Below are positions 22,001-32,708 of a stretch of 64,000 nt of DNA, one piece after another; the stretch's first letter is position 1, and the number at the start of each line of letters is the position of its first letter. The DNA is from Podocnemis expansa. Lineage: Eukaryota > Chordata > Testudines > Podocnemididae. The stretch spans positions 48,367,742 to 48,431,741 of the forward strand of contig ML681991.1 of NCBI GenBank assembly GCA_007922195.1, in the 5' to 3' direction. Both the position numbers and the translations under genes were made by a program. The notes beneath the pieces are model-generated. The model worked only from the letters and a program-made list of their open reading frames with translations. It searched no databases and was not told the DNA's origin.

Positions 22001-22831
22001 CCATATGTAGTTCTTCACCTTAAAAAAGGAAACCCTGGACACCCCATCATCTCAGGCATTGGCACTTTTACAGCAGGCCTATCTGGTTATGTGGACTCCC
22101 TCCTCAGACCCTATGTTATCAACATAACTAGCTGTCTTCGAGTTACCACAGATTTCCAGAGGAAAATCCAATCCATCAGTGAGCTTCCTGAAAACACCAT
22201 CCTGGCCACTATGGATGTAGAAGCTCTTTACACCAACATCCCGCACAAGGACGGATTACAAGTCATTAGAAGAACCATCCCAGATGATGCCACAGCACAC
22301 CTTCTGCATGAACTTTGTGATTTTGTACTCACCCACAACCATTTCAGATTTGAAGATAATTTATACCTTCAAGTCAGCAGCACTGCTATGGGTACGCACA
22401 TGGTCCCACAATATGTCAACATTTTTATGGTCGACTTAGAACACTGTTTCTTCAAGTCTCATCCCAAAGCACCTTTCTTCTACTTACGCTACATTGATGA
22501 CATCTTCATCATCTGGACCCCTGGTAGGTACGCTCTTGAAGATTTCCACAGAGATTTTAATTATTTCCACTCTACAATCAGACTTATACTGGAACACTCC
22601 ATACAGGAGATCCCCTTTCTGGACATTACAGTACAAATTAGTGATGGGCACATAAACAACAGAGTATACCAAAACCTATTGTTCTCTATAGTTACCCACA
22701 TCAGTCAAGCTTTCATCCAAGACACATCACATGATTCATTGTCTACAGCTAAGCCCAAAGATATAACCACGTTTGCTCCATTCCCTGCCAGGCTATTTAT
22801 TCAAATTTGTTCTTCTGCCCACCTATCTTAA
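22000..22831 (+). mobile_element. Penelope-like element reverse transcriptase
   Basis: A 246-codon open frame from 22091, with in-frame-like sequence upstream (NPGHPIISGIG), covers the RT core. In order: NPGHPIISGIG (about 22030), MDVEALYTNIPHKDG (residues 41-55 of the open frame), STAMGTHMVPQYVNIF (97-112), the catalytic YLRYIDDIFIIW (131-142, YIDD 134-137), and EIPFLDITVQISDGHINN. PLE RTs are related to telomerase and are followed by a GIY-YIG endonuclease. Here the frame decays after about 22690 and no GIY-YIG domain follows, so this is an isolated RT fragment whose core happens to be open. No host promoter or start context is evident. Confidence 0.88.
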
Positions 22832-24500
22832 AATAGTTCTCCCACTGCACAGATAGAAACTGAATCCCTATTACTGCACTGTGCCATCTATTCAGGTCAT
22901 TATAGATAGCTCACAGAAGTTGCAGTTGGTAAATGGCCAATGGAGAGGATTATATGAGAGGAGAAGTTGCCAACTTCATGTACCTCAGGAACATATCATG
23001 AATGTGAGCCCAGGCAGACCACATCATATTAGAGTATAGGGACTCCCATAATGATCAGTTTCAGCCTCACTTGTTCATGGGGAAATTTATCCCTAATTCC
23101 CATAACACAATGGCAGAGCACATAGGGTTTAGAACACATCTGCATCATCTAGCATATATAACATCACTACAGATGTTCTGGTGAACAGGAAAATTATCCA
23201 GGCCTTTTCCAGACCTGGACAAAAGACTATACTGGGATCTTTCAGTGCTACAAAAATTCACACCCCTGAGAGATGTGGCTATGCCAGTCTAATCCTGGCA
23301 TAGACAGTGCTATGTTGATGGAAGAGTCTCAGAATTGTTGAAGATTAAGGTTTGAAGGGCTCTTAGGAAGTCATCTAATCCAGATCCCTTCACAAAGTGT
23401 GAAGAACTCTGACTAATTATTCCATCAACCACGCTAACACAGTTCAGGGAGATGAATTACTTTCCACAAAGGGAAAACCCCTCCAAACAACATAAGCAGC
23501 ATCTACACTGAAGCACTGCAGAGGCCATGAATCTCATGTCTAGCGCTGAAGGTCTTGGATGTAAATCTCCAGATAATAAATTTTTTTTGCAAGCGGGCTC
23601 AAGAGTGTAGAATCAATTTAGGGAGTGACTGAAGACAGAAGGAGTGAGGAGCTCAGAGCAGTGGGCAAAGGAGCAAAGGGTCAGAGTGATTCAGAAAGTC
23701 TTTGTAGACTAGTCTGAGCCGGAGGAAGTGACAGAGATCTAATGAGGATTCAGCAATGGGTGTCAAAAGGCAACTGTAGTTGGGGTTCATCAGTGAGTCC
23801 TTCTTTATGGGTGACACCTTCCTTGCAATCTCTTCCATTGTCCCTGGTCTCCTCCACGAAACAACCTGGGAGTGGCTAAGATCTGGGACTGGCACCTGGG
23901 CCCCCAAGGAAAATGGGTTCTTCCACACTTGTCATCCTCAGCTTCACCTCCTGGCCAATTCCAGCACCCATTGCTTCTCTCTCTGTTGGTCTATTAGGTG
24001 AGTTTTCCTGGGGAAGGGAGAGGGGGTACATAGGCAACCAGCAGATGAGACCCTGGCAGGTGCTCCTGGCCTCTCCTATTGTCTCCTCCAACACCACTTT
24101 TCCCACAGAGCCACTCTCCTTCCCATTAGCCACTTCCCCCCTTACACTGCTCAAAGCAGGGAAGATTATTGTTTGCATCACAGGACATGTAGAAGTGCTG
24201 AACAAGGTAAGGGCCCCAGACACTGCACAGACCCTATATGAGATCAGGGCCCTATTTTGCTGGAGGGCTGCAGACATCCCAACAATTTGAGATGTCCCTT
24301 ACCAACCTATAAGATGCCACTCTTCTCCCAGAGCCAGAGTAGAACCAACAAGTACAGGAGTCCACTAGCTCATGCTAATTCTGAGCAGATTGTAGCAGGG
24401 ATGGAAGCAGATACCAGGACTCTGTTCCAAGCACTGTGGAAGAGGTTACTAAAGCATGGGGATTTCCCCATCCTAGGAAATAAATAGCACATTCTAAGAG
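22831..24500. other. Mostly unique DNA with a CR1 scrap
   Basis: At 23330-23460 a minus-strand CR1 3'UTR remnant is visible (GGTTTGAAGGGCTCTTAGG, AGTCATCTAATCCAGATCCC). Overlapping short open frames at 23653-24290 on both strands match no family I know. No RNase motif was seen. Confidence 0.5.
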
Positions 24501-24529
24501 CACTGCAGTAGCTGCTTTGTGGGTATCCA

Positions 24530-24535
24530 TTTATT
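24530..24535 (-). terminator. Poly(A) signal of the RNase A-like gene
   Basis: AATAAA on the minus strand (TTTATT on plus), about 330 nt past the stop codon of the RNase A-like gene. It is the first canonical hexamer I see downstream, giving a 3'UTR of ordinary length for the family. Confidence 0.6.
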
Positions 24536-24862
24536 GAGTTTAGGAAGCAAAGGGAACTGGACAGAGAGGAAGCATTAATGAAGAGGACAATGAGAAGTTG
24601 CTGTTAATGGTGAGGGACAGACAACACCAGTAGGGAGAAGCTGATGAATATTTGTGAAAAGACTTGTTTTTAGATGCTTGGTCAATTGGAGGAGGGGAGC
24701 TCAAGATAGGAAAGGGTGCAGCTCTACTGTATAATGGACATTGTTGGCGGCACAGGGTGAGGGACGAACACCAAAACAATTTGACCAGAGTTCAGAGGCT
24801 AATGAGGATCTGAGTGTCATGGAAGGGACAAAGCAGGTGAATGTCCTGCCTGCCCTCTGAAC

Positions 24863-25327
24863 CTACAATGAGCGTGTAATGAACCTTATGTAGCGCACAG
24901 GGAGATTATTCCTGCAGAGAACACGGATTCGGCGGTTTAAGGACATCCCTTTGTAGGAATTGGTTGCTGACTTAAATCTGCAGACAGTGATGCTGAAGGA
25001 ACGCTTGCTTGTCACAGGCCCAGTCGGCTTCTGGGCACAGCTGTTGTTGATGGTGACAATGCGACTGTGGATGAAGGTATTGTTCTTCCCATTGATTCTC
25101 CGGCTTTTTGTCTGCAGGTCACAGTAAACAGTGTTGTTACCACTCGCCGTCTTTGGGAAGTCCCAATGCTGCTTCAGGAATCGGTCATTGGTTGGGGCTG
25201 GGGACTTGATCAGAGGCACAGGGACAGGTAGGCCTTCGAACTCGGGTTGCCCGCTGGCCAGAGCCAGCCATGCCCCCAACAGGACAAAGGAGAGCATGAA
25301 AGTGGGATAGGGATTTTTCAGAGCCAT
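24863..25327 (-). CDS. RNase A superfamily protein, basic, predicted inactive
   Basis: 154 residues in one exon, as usual in the RNase A family of secreted ribonucleases and host-defence proteins. The start was chosen at the ATG 18 nt after a good splice acceptor; the frame open upstream of it is intron. Residues 1-26 form a signal peptide (LALASG end), followed by a proline-rich 22-residue N-terminal extension. The fold signature is QHWD (53-56, His12 = H54), YCD (C69 = Cys26), NTFIH (83-87), NNSC (C97 = Cys58), SITVC (C116 = Cys84), VLC (C138 = Cys110) and LPVRY (142-146). The oddities are: His119 is Arg145 (CGC, one transition from CAC); four residues are deleted before NTFIH, leaving Lys81 beside rather than at the Lys41 place; and Cys40 and Cys95 are both gone, as are Cys65 and Cys72, so only two disulfides remain. 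By hand count the mature chain has 22 Lys/Arg and 5 Asp/Glu. Three N-glycosylation sequons (N64, N82, N94). Ribonuclease activity is unlikely; an antimicrobial, binding or signalling role is inference. Confidence 0.9.
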   Translation of the reverse strand: MALKNPYPTFMLSFVLLGAWLALASGQPEFEGLPVPVPLIKSPAPTNDRFLKQHWDFPKTASGNNTVYCDLQTKSRRINGKNNTFIHSRIVTINNSCAQKPTGPVTSKRSFSITVCRFKSATNSYKGMSLNRRIRVLCRNNLPVRYIRFITRSL

Positions 25328-25345
25328 GGCTGTTTCTGAGGTGAC

Positions 25346-25370
25346 CTGCAGTGGGAAGAGAGTAGGGAGA
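25346..25370 (-). promoter_or_regulatory. Splice acceptor before the RNase coding exon
   Basis: On the minus strand a pyrimidine-rich tract (CTACTCTCTTCCCACTGCAG) ends the intron; the exon starts at 25345, 18 nt before the ATG. RNase A genes normally have a non-coding first exon and a coding second exon. The same layout precedes the pseudogene at 17405. The first exon was not located. Confidence 0.7.
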
Positions 25371-25379
25371 TAGATAGAG

Positions 25380-25853
25380 CAGTTGTTTTTAATGTGTGCC
25401 ATGAGAACTGTGAAAGAGTGCCATGAAAATTCGTACAAAAGTAATAAAAATCAATATAAAACAAAAATTGTTTCATCTTAAACACTATTCTATCCAACAA
25501 AAATTACAACTCACAAAACTCATGAAAATTAATTATCAAAATCATCAAATTTCAAGTGAGGTATTGGTCTTTTGAATCCAAAGTGTGAACATCCTAAACA
25601 TACGTGACCAAAGGGCAAAACTGACATGATGAGTATTTTTTTCCAGTAAATTTGAAACATTAATGCATTTGATCCTTCTTTAGGTTGTTATACGTACCAT
25701 GGGGCAAACCTCTCTAGTAAGACCATAACCACAGTAAATGTAAGTATATGCGTTCTTTGTGGGCAATCAGTTTAGCTGGAAAAAGTGGGTGGGTGGTAGA
25801 ATTGTTTGCATCATTGAAGTGTGCCGTCTTACTGCAAAGGTTGGGAACTACTG
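25380..25853. mobile_element. hAT-like MITE in the RNase gene intron
   Basis: Left end CAGTTGTTTTTAATGTGTGCC and right end GGTTGGGAACTACTG (stated as end motifs) are inverted versions of the CAGTGGTTC hAT terminus. Flanks AGATAGAG and AGTTAGAA match at 6 of 8 bases, a decayed 8-bp target duplication. It lies only about 34 bp upstream of the splice acceptor of the RNase coding exon, so intron sequence around the branch point is partly element-derived. Confidence 0.7.
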
Positions 25854-26369
25854 AGTTAGAAATGGCATAGAGTCTCCTGGACCCAACCCCCCATATCCCC
25901 TTAACTCTTCCCACTCCATTCACCTGTCCCCAGAGCCCACCCCTCCCAGCATCCACTCCCCCACTGTGCTTAGCCCCTATAGCCTTGCAATAGGAGAGAT
26001 ATTTACTTGATCACTAAGGTAAAGGCCAGCTTGCTTAACAGTCACCAGTGCTGTGAAATCTGTGCAGTCGCTGAGTCTGCCTTGAAATATGTGAGTTTTC
26101 ACTGGGGGGATTCAGTCCATATTTGGAGCTACTTGGACAAAGTCTTCCTGAGAGTCTGTCTTCAGGTTTAAAAACAAGCTTTTCTTAGCTTTGCCTTTTT
26201 CTTGCAAGGTCTTTTTGCTCAGAGATGGGGTTCCCGCCAGGGCTTGGACCATTGCCCTTGGATCTCTGCCCCAAAGGGCTGTCCCTTTGTGGTCACTTGG
26301 CACTCACCAGCCCTTTGGGGGGAAAATATTCAAATAAGCCTTTGTTTCTCCAGTGAGATGCATTGCACT

Positions 26370-26520
26370 GCCAGTGTGCAGAGGCTGAGGCTACCCATCT
26401 TGAAAGCTCTCCCTCCACCAGTGACAGACACATGGCTCAGAGTGCACATAACACTCATCAGTTCTCAGCCCTCTCAAGGGCTGAAACTACAGTATAAAAG
26501 CTGGGCCGCTCTGACCACAC
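26370..26520 (+). promoter_or_regulatory. TATA-like promoter block
   Basis: AGTATAAAAGCTGGG at about 26490, preceded by a block (GAGGCTACCCATCTTG, CAGAGTGCACATAAC, CATCAGTTCTCA) that is repeated at 27885-28020 with the TATA changed to TATAGAA. No gene is seen downstream on the plus strand. It could be the promoter and first exon of a lost RNase copy, or chance. Low certainty. Confidence 0.3.
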
Positions 26521-26924
26521 CTGAGGTTCTTCTCACTGGTGGAAAATGTAATCTAAGCACCACCCAGTATTCAGAAGTAGCCAAAACTATGGGTGAGATG
26601 GAAATAAACTACCCATGCAAATACTCACTGGGAAGGGAGCAAGGATGACAAATAATTGGGGAAGAGACTTAGGGTCTGAAGCAAAGATATCTGTCAGTTA
26701 GGTAAATGGTCATGGCCCATAGGTTGCTGTGAAGGAGGCTCAGAAAATGGGGAAGGAAGAAGATGGGAGGGAAAAAAGAAAATAAGGATCTTGAGGGTTT
26801 AAGGGTGGGGAACTATTAGTTCTGAGTTTTCACCTCCTGTGGTAAGTACATGGAGGATGGATCCATCAGTGGATATAAGCCAGGATAGGCATGGAAGGAA
26901 ACCCAAGCTCTGAGCATCCCTCAC

Positions 26925-27085
26925 CTCTCGTTGTCAAAAGTTGGAGTGGACAACAGGGGATAATCACTAGATAGTTGCCTTGCTCTGTTCATTCCATTTG
27001 ATGCACCTGGTATTAGCCATTGTTGGGTGACTAGACACTGGGTTAGGCGGATCTTTGCTCTGACCCAGTATGGCTGCTCTTATGT
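26925..27085 (+). mobile_element. CR1 LINE 3' end fragment
   Basis: Ends with a string typical of one CR1 3'UTR: GCTCTGTTCATTCC, GCACCTGGTATTAGCC, then GATCTTTGCTCTGACCCAG and TATGGCTGCTCTTATG. Confidence 0.7.
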
Positions 27086-27089
27086 TCAG

Positions 27090-29340
27090 AAATCTGGGGG
27101 ACTTTCAGTCCTTTACAAGTGTCTGAGTACCAAACATGAAAGTTATCTCTTATACAATAGCTATTACTGTATCCACCATCTCATACAACTAACACGGGTC
27201 TAGGATATAGAGTGACTTGAAGAGAATAGATTTTTATTGGTCAGTGTGGGCAAGAATCAGTTTCTCAATGCACAGGCAAAGTGGCAAACAAATATTCTCA
27301 TTTATAATCAAAACATACTGCTCAGCAAAGTAAGAAAAATGCTGCTTGAGAACATATTAGAGGGAAAGAATATCAACTGATTTAGATTTTGAGTCAGAGT
27401 CATTGCAAATGGATTGACTGAATGAATAGCAAAAACAGGCATGATTTGCTGATTTCAGGAAAGTAGGTTTGTATATTTTGACATGGGATATCATTAATGT
27501 GTGGCTGAATAGCTATAAAGCTTTAACTTGTATATCCTGTCATTAAATATCTGTCTGAATCCCCTGCTCACTGAGCATTTCCCCTAGCTGTGAAAATTCA
27601 AGCCAACAAAAGTTTAAAAAAAAACAAAACAAAACCTTGAACCCTACCATTTGGCCTAACTGTGAATATTGAAATAGCTGGAAACAGAAAAATGCTAAAA
27701 GATAAATATCAGTATCATTGGTCAAAATTTTACAAATGGAATTGTTCTAAACCTAGACGTGTATCAGGGATAAGATTTCTCACACTGCCCTATTCACAAC
27801 TACACAATTATACCTCATTTGGGAAGAATCAAGCTTGCCAAAGAGGAGGGGCACGCTTTTTTCAAAAACGGCATCCCTTGTTTCTGAGACTGAGGCTAGC
27901 CACCATGAGAACTGTCCCTCTGCTCATATAGGTTGGGTGACTCAGAGTGCACATAACTCCCATCAGTTCTCACTCACCCCCTTCCCTCCAGGAACCTGAA
28001 ACTACTATAGAAAATTTGGGCTTTTAACACAGAAGGAAATGATCTTGAAGCTTATTGACCAAGGTCCTAGGAGATAAAAGCACAAGGCACCCAAATACAC
28101 AAAGTAAAATGATTTTTGCATCTCGAGTCACCAATCTGTAGGGCTGTGATATTCAGCTCTCTGGTAGAGGAGATGAATCAGCACTCTACATTACTCAAAG
28201 GTGCCACCGCCATGTGAATTCATAGTTTTATTTGTTATATTTAAACAGCTTGAGTGGAAACATTTCCTTCTTATATCGAGATTATTCTTACTTCAAGTAA
28301 GTTAATAACTTAGGGCAGTTTGATAATTTAAATGCCTAATAATCTACTGAAAGCATCCTGATTGTTAATAACTGAGTCTGGTTAATAATTAAATCATACA
28401 GTCCTTTAATACCATGTGCTGTTAATTGCCACAGAAAACACAATAAGAGACCAGAAGAGAGTTGCAGTCTGAGAGTATTACTAATGGAGGAGGGGAAATG
28501 TGGGTGGTCACAAAGGATTGAAATTTGAGCAACCTGCACTGGAAGGTTCAAGCTGCTAGGACGGAAACAGTCTTGAAACTGCCAAGTATTACAGATACCT
28601 TTTTTCTAATTCAAATAGTGTGGCAGCCACTGTGAGGGATTTCTCTTCCAGACAGCTAGAGAGGAACAACTTAGCAAAGTGAAAGATAATGGTGGCACAG
28701 AGACAAGCGATCATGACTTGATCACACTTACAATGTTCAGGCAGAAAAAAGTCCAGCTCAGTAACAAGGAGACACCCGAGCAAGTTTGGGTGATGCTTGG
28801 CCCTAGCCATGGCACACTTCTGCTTGCACTGTGCCATGTTATTGCGGAGATCCTTACTGATGTTTTTACCTTCAATTCCCCATTTTCCTTCCAGAGGGGA
28901 GAAGGAACTCAGGAGTTCTGACTCCAAGCACCCCCTAGCTCTAACCACTAAATCCTACTGCCTCCCAGAAACAAGGCCCCGCCATAGCAGTCCATGTGAC
29001 ACTGCCTTCTCCTCCTGTCCAGCTGCTGGACTCACCTGCTACTCACCCAAGTCCTTTTTTTTTTCTTGCTGTGAAAGCAATGGATTCCAGCCTCTGCTGA
29101 GCTGCACTTATCCCTGCTCCACCTTCCCTGTGCAGTATTATATAGAGCCCTGCCAGATATAGAAGGGGAGGAGTGGGAGGGTAAAGCCACTAAACAATTG
29201 GGTCAGAATGATTTCCTGATAACAGGCAATTAAAAGCAGTGGCATAGCATGCCCAGCATGGGTGGTGAACAAACAGCACCCATGTTGCTAGACACCTGGG
29301 CTCCACAGACTCCTCTCGGAGTACATCTAACTGCCAAGCA
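27090..29340. other. No gene recognised
   Basis: AT-rich DNA with only short, overlapping open frames. It contains the second copy of the 26370 block (27885-28020) and, near 28890-28960, a minus-oriented scrap of the GGACTCCTGGGTTCT-type repeat. No coding signal I can support. Confidence 0.5.
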
Positions 29341-30418
29341 AGGTTGTAAGTGTAGTGCAGGGTGGCAGTGTCATGTCAGGTTTAATCATACTAGTGTGGC
29401 TACTGATAGTTGGTGACAAAAACATCACTGCAGGCTAGCTACCCCAGTACTAGCCCACCAGGGACCTGGGTACAGACTCTGGTTACCAGTCTTTGCCAAA
29501 GTCATGTTGTCCCCACTGCTATTGTATATTGATCCAAAGAATCACTTGTGTTAACCTGACCTTGTTTCTGTCCAGGATTAAACATTTATAAATCAGGCCA
29601 GCTCTAAATACCCCGGGAAACGCACTGTTAACTGCCCCTACCACCTTTCATTAAAGGCACAGAAAAGAAATAAAAGCAGCCAATGCCTTTGAAATCTACA
29701 ACTTTCATTTTCATAGCACCCCATTGTCTCTTTCCCTCGTCCGTGTCAGATATGCTATGAAAGACATTAACTATTGTTCTCATGGGGAGAGGTGGGGAGA
29801 GATGTCAGTTGCAATGAGCCAGAGCAGTTGTCACTGCTGATGTTAAAGTCCAATGCTGGTTCACAGAAAGCCAAATAGTATGGGTGCACACAAGAGAGTT
29901 TGAAACAAATAAGAATTTTTGTCATGTTTTTATGAACACCACACACCAAGCAGCAACTCACTTGATTAGATGTTGCTAGGCAGAAAATGCAAAAGAATTA
30001 AATGGTGCCCTTGGGGCAGAGAAGTGACTGGGAGGTATCTATGTCCTGTAACTGTCCAGGGTGGAACAAATGGAGTGTTAAGGAGTGCCAGGAACTGCCC
30101 CTTATGAACGGATATATGAAAAGTCCAGTGACTCCCTGATAACTGGAAACTCGGGCTGGCAGAACATGTGAACTCAGCAGGCTCTGGCCAGGTCGACACT
30201 TGCCCAGAATGTGACAGGAGGCTGGAATAGGAGCTGGAGAGACTGAGATGCTTGCCAAGGACTGAGACAAAGGACAGAGGAAACCAAGATGGGTTCTAGA
30301 GTCATATGGTTTCCTCACCAGAGATGACTATGTCTCTATTTTTGCTTGTCTCTGCTAACCCAGTGCTGTGTTCAGGTGACTAAAAATGCCTCCACTGTTT
30401 TTAAAAAAGCATCTTGTC

Positions 30419-30700
30419 AATTTCCAAAGAGATAGCCATGTTAATCTAGTCCAGCAAAAAACAAAAAACACCACCACCACCAAGGAGTTGTGTGGCACTT
30501 TAAGACTAACAGATTTATTTTTCACATGAGCTTTCGTGGGAGAAAATCCCACTTTGTCAGATGCTTCAAAGCATCTTCAAAGCATCTGACAAAGTTGGAT
30601 TTTCTCCCATGAAAGCTCATGTGAAAAATAAATCTGTTAGTCTTAAAGTGCCACATGACTCCTTGGTTGTTTTTTTTTTTGTTTGTTTGTTTTGTTTTTT
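30419..30700. mobile_element. PLE 3' tails arranged as a hairpin
   Basis: Two PLE tails stand head to head: the left arm is 30480-30564 and the right arm 30581-30665. They are 85 bp each with only 4 mismatches by eye and a 16-bp spacer. Both arms carry GACTAACAGATTTATTTTT and GTGGGAGAAAATCCCAC-like words. At the same place copy A (about 1040-1065) reads straight from TTTTAAAAAAAAGCATCT into GGGTTTCACTGC, an empty site. A/T-rich TTTTTAAA words flank the insert. No coding sequence is left. Confidence 0.8.
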
Positions 30701-32284
30701 TTTAAAGCAGCTGGGTTTCACTGCAAAGCCTGCTGAACATGTGAAGAGGGCAGAAAGGCTCTGAGGAGGCATCTGTCTCAGCTGGACTCTCTGGTCAAGT
30801 GGCCAGGAGCCTAAGGATCCAGTCTTAGAGGCACTGTGGCTGTGGTTTGTCCTGAGGGAAGAGCTGGGGATCTGAGACAGTGAAGGGCACCTTCCAGGGG
30901 TGGTCCCAAAATTGTGATTCTCTTCCAATGCATATGAAAGACCTGAGGTGCCATATTTGTAGGTGGACAGAGCATACTAGAACTACTGCCCAGGGCTTGA
31001 GACCATCAGGTTTGTCTGAGGTGGAAGACCTTACCTATCCTCTATCTAGCCAAGAAGCACCTTATGGAGCATGAACCCAACCTATGGAAGCTAAGGAGTT
31101 GGATCGTGCCCCAACAGGGAGCTTGAAAGTATAGACTGGAGGTGTCAGCCAAAATTTAAATTGAATGCTTCTCAGGACTTTTCCCCTGGGCCTATTGCAC
31201 AAAGATAAACTCCAGACACCTTCCTGGCTATCAGCATATGCCTGAATCTGAGGGGGCAGGGGAACAGCCTCCACCCATCTCCACACAGTGTGGGAGATGT
31301 GAGTCACCTTGGCTGAGGTGTAGCCTCCTTGAAGGCTGGTGCTGCATCTGAGGGAACTTCAGGCCCCAAAGGACCTTTGAGATGCCAGAGCCCCAGAGAT
31401 GTGGCAGAGTTAGGATGAGTTTTGCTGGGGGCAGGTCGACAAGTCTATCTGCCTCCCCCTAGATGTAATTCCTACCCCGACTTGTGTGCATGGGCATGGG
31501 ACTGCAGACAATACAGCTGAAGCATGAAGGAAAACAGGTTTATGACTTTCCGTGCTCCCTGGAAAATGAGGAGGCAAAGTGAGTGAGGACCCCATCCCCA
31601 TTTTAAATCCAAAGATTTTAGGATGGATCCACATAGCCTGTTTGTGACAGCTTATTGCGACAGGAGGAGGTGAAAGTGTTCTTCAGTATACAAGAAAACT
31701 GGACTGTTAGGGTCTGGAAAATGACTAGTAAGCCAGTCACCATGAGGAGGGGAAATTGGTTAGCACATGTGTGGATACAGTCTGTGAGCTGGAGCTAACC
31801 CAGCTCAGTAGTTAAAATAATTTTGCAGAGCTCTGCCTTGAAAAGGGGCAAAATGTGGTGAAGTGGGAGTATCCTGTAATCTTTTTATAGTCAGTAAGCA
31901 CAGCCATGACAGGCCTGAAAAGCAATTGCTAAGCAAGGACACAAAAAGGTAAAAAGCTGCTTATGAAGAAAGCAGGAGGAATAAGGTGTGAGTCTCACAT
32001 AACTGTCTGGGGTGAGATGAGCACATGGGTAAAGACCTGGCTAACTGACCCGTCTCTCAAAAAACAATGAAAGTCCTCGTGACTGGACAAATGATAGGTA
32101 CCTATAGCACTACCAACAAACTGAACAGATGAACTCTGTTGAAGTCTGCAAGAGGAGGTCTTCCAGATCTGGCATCTTTCTGCCATAATATCCTTGCCAG
32201 ACTTGATGGAATCAAAGTGAAGTATCTTTGGGGTAAAGAAATTGTTTACATGTGATGGAGAGCCAGGATTGTATATAACCTCTT

Positions 32285-32708
32285 GGGCATGTCTACACAT
32301 ACAGGTTTATTTCGAAATCGGTCCTTTGAAAAGGACCGATTTTGAAATAAAACCCTTATTTCGAAAGGGCTACTTTCGAAATAAGGGAAACCGCGGGATC
32401 AAAACAACAGTTATTTCAAAACGGATGTTTTGAAATAACGCCAATGGGTCCGCTGTTTCGAACCATTGTTTCGAAACAACGGTGTTGTTTCGAAACAACA
32501 GGTCTAAAGGCGTTATTTCGAAACATCCGTTTCGAAATAATAGTTGTTTCGGGGGGGGGGTAGGTTTTACTTTTCTGAAAGGACGATCCTTGTTTCGAAA
32601 GGACGAGGTCCGTCCTTTCGAAATAAGGGAACGTCATATAGACTGAATTTTTTTTATTTCGAAATAACGGGTGTTATTTCGAAATAAAAGGGCCGTGTAG
32701 ACGTGCCC
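32285..32708. mobile_element. TTTCGAAA-type TIR DNA element
   Basis: Ends GGGCATGTCTACAC and GTGTAGACGTGCCC are exact inverted matches apart from one base, flanked by CTT and TTT. The inside is dominated by TATTTCGAAATA words and GGTCCTTT / AAAGGACC. The unfilled site in copy A (about 4711-4716, CATCTTGAAGGGG) confirms a 3-bp target duplication. Least decayed member in the window; no transposase. Confidence 0.85.

Noticed and set aside
22091..22831. The 246-codon open RT frame as a host telomerase-like gene
   Set aside because: Motifs (DVEALYTNIP, YIDD, FLDITVQISDGH) match Penelope-like elements, the frame decays at both ends and related broken copies lie nearby.
25328..25438. Upstream extension of the RNase A-like frame to 25438
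   Set aside because: The extension crosses a pyrimidine tract and acceptor AG, lacks a signal-peptide-like start, and runs into the hAT element. The ATG at 25327 gives a proper signal peptide.
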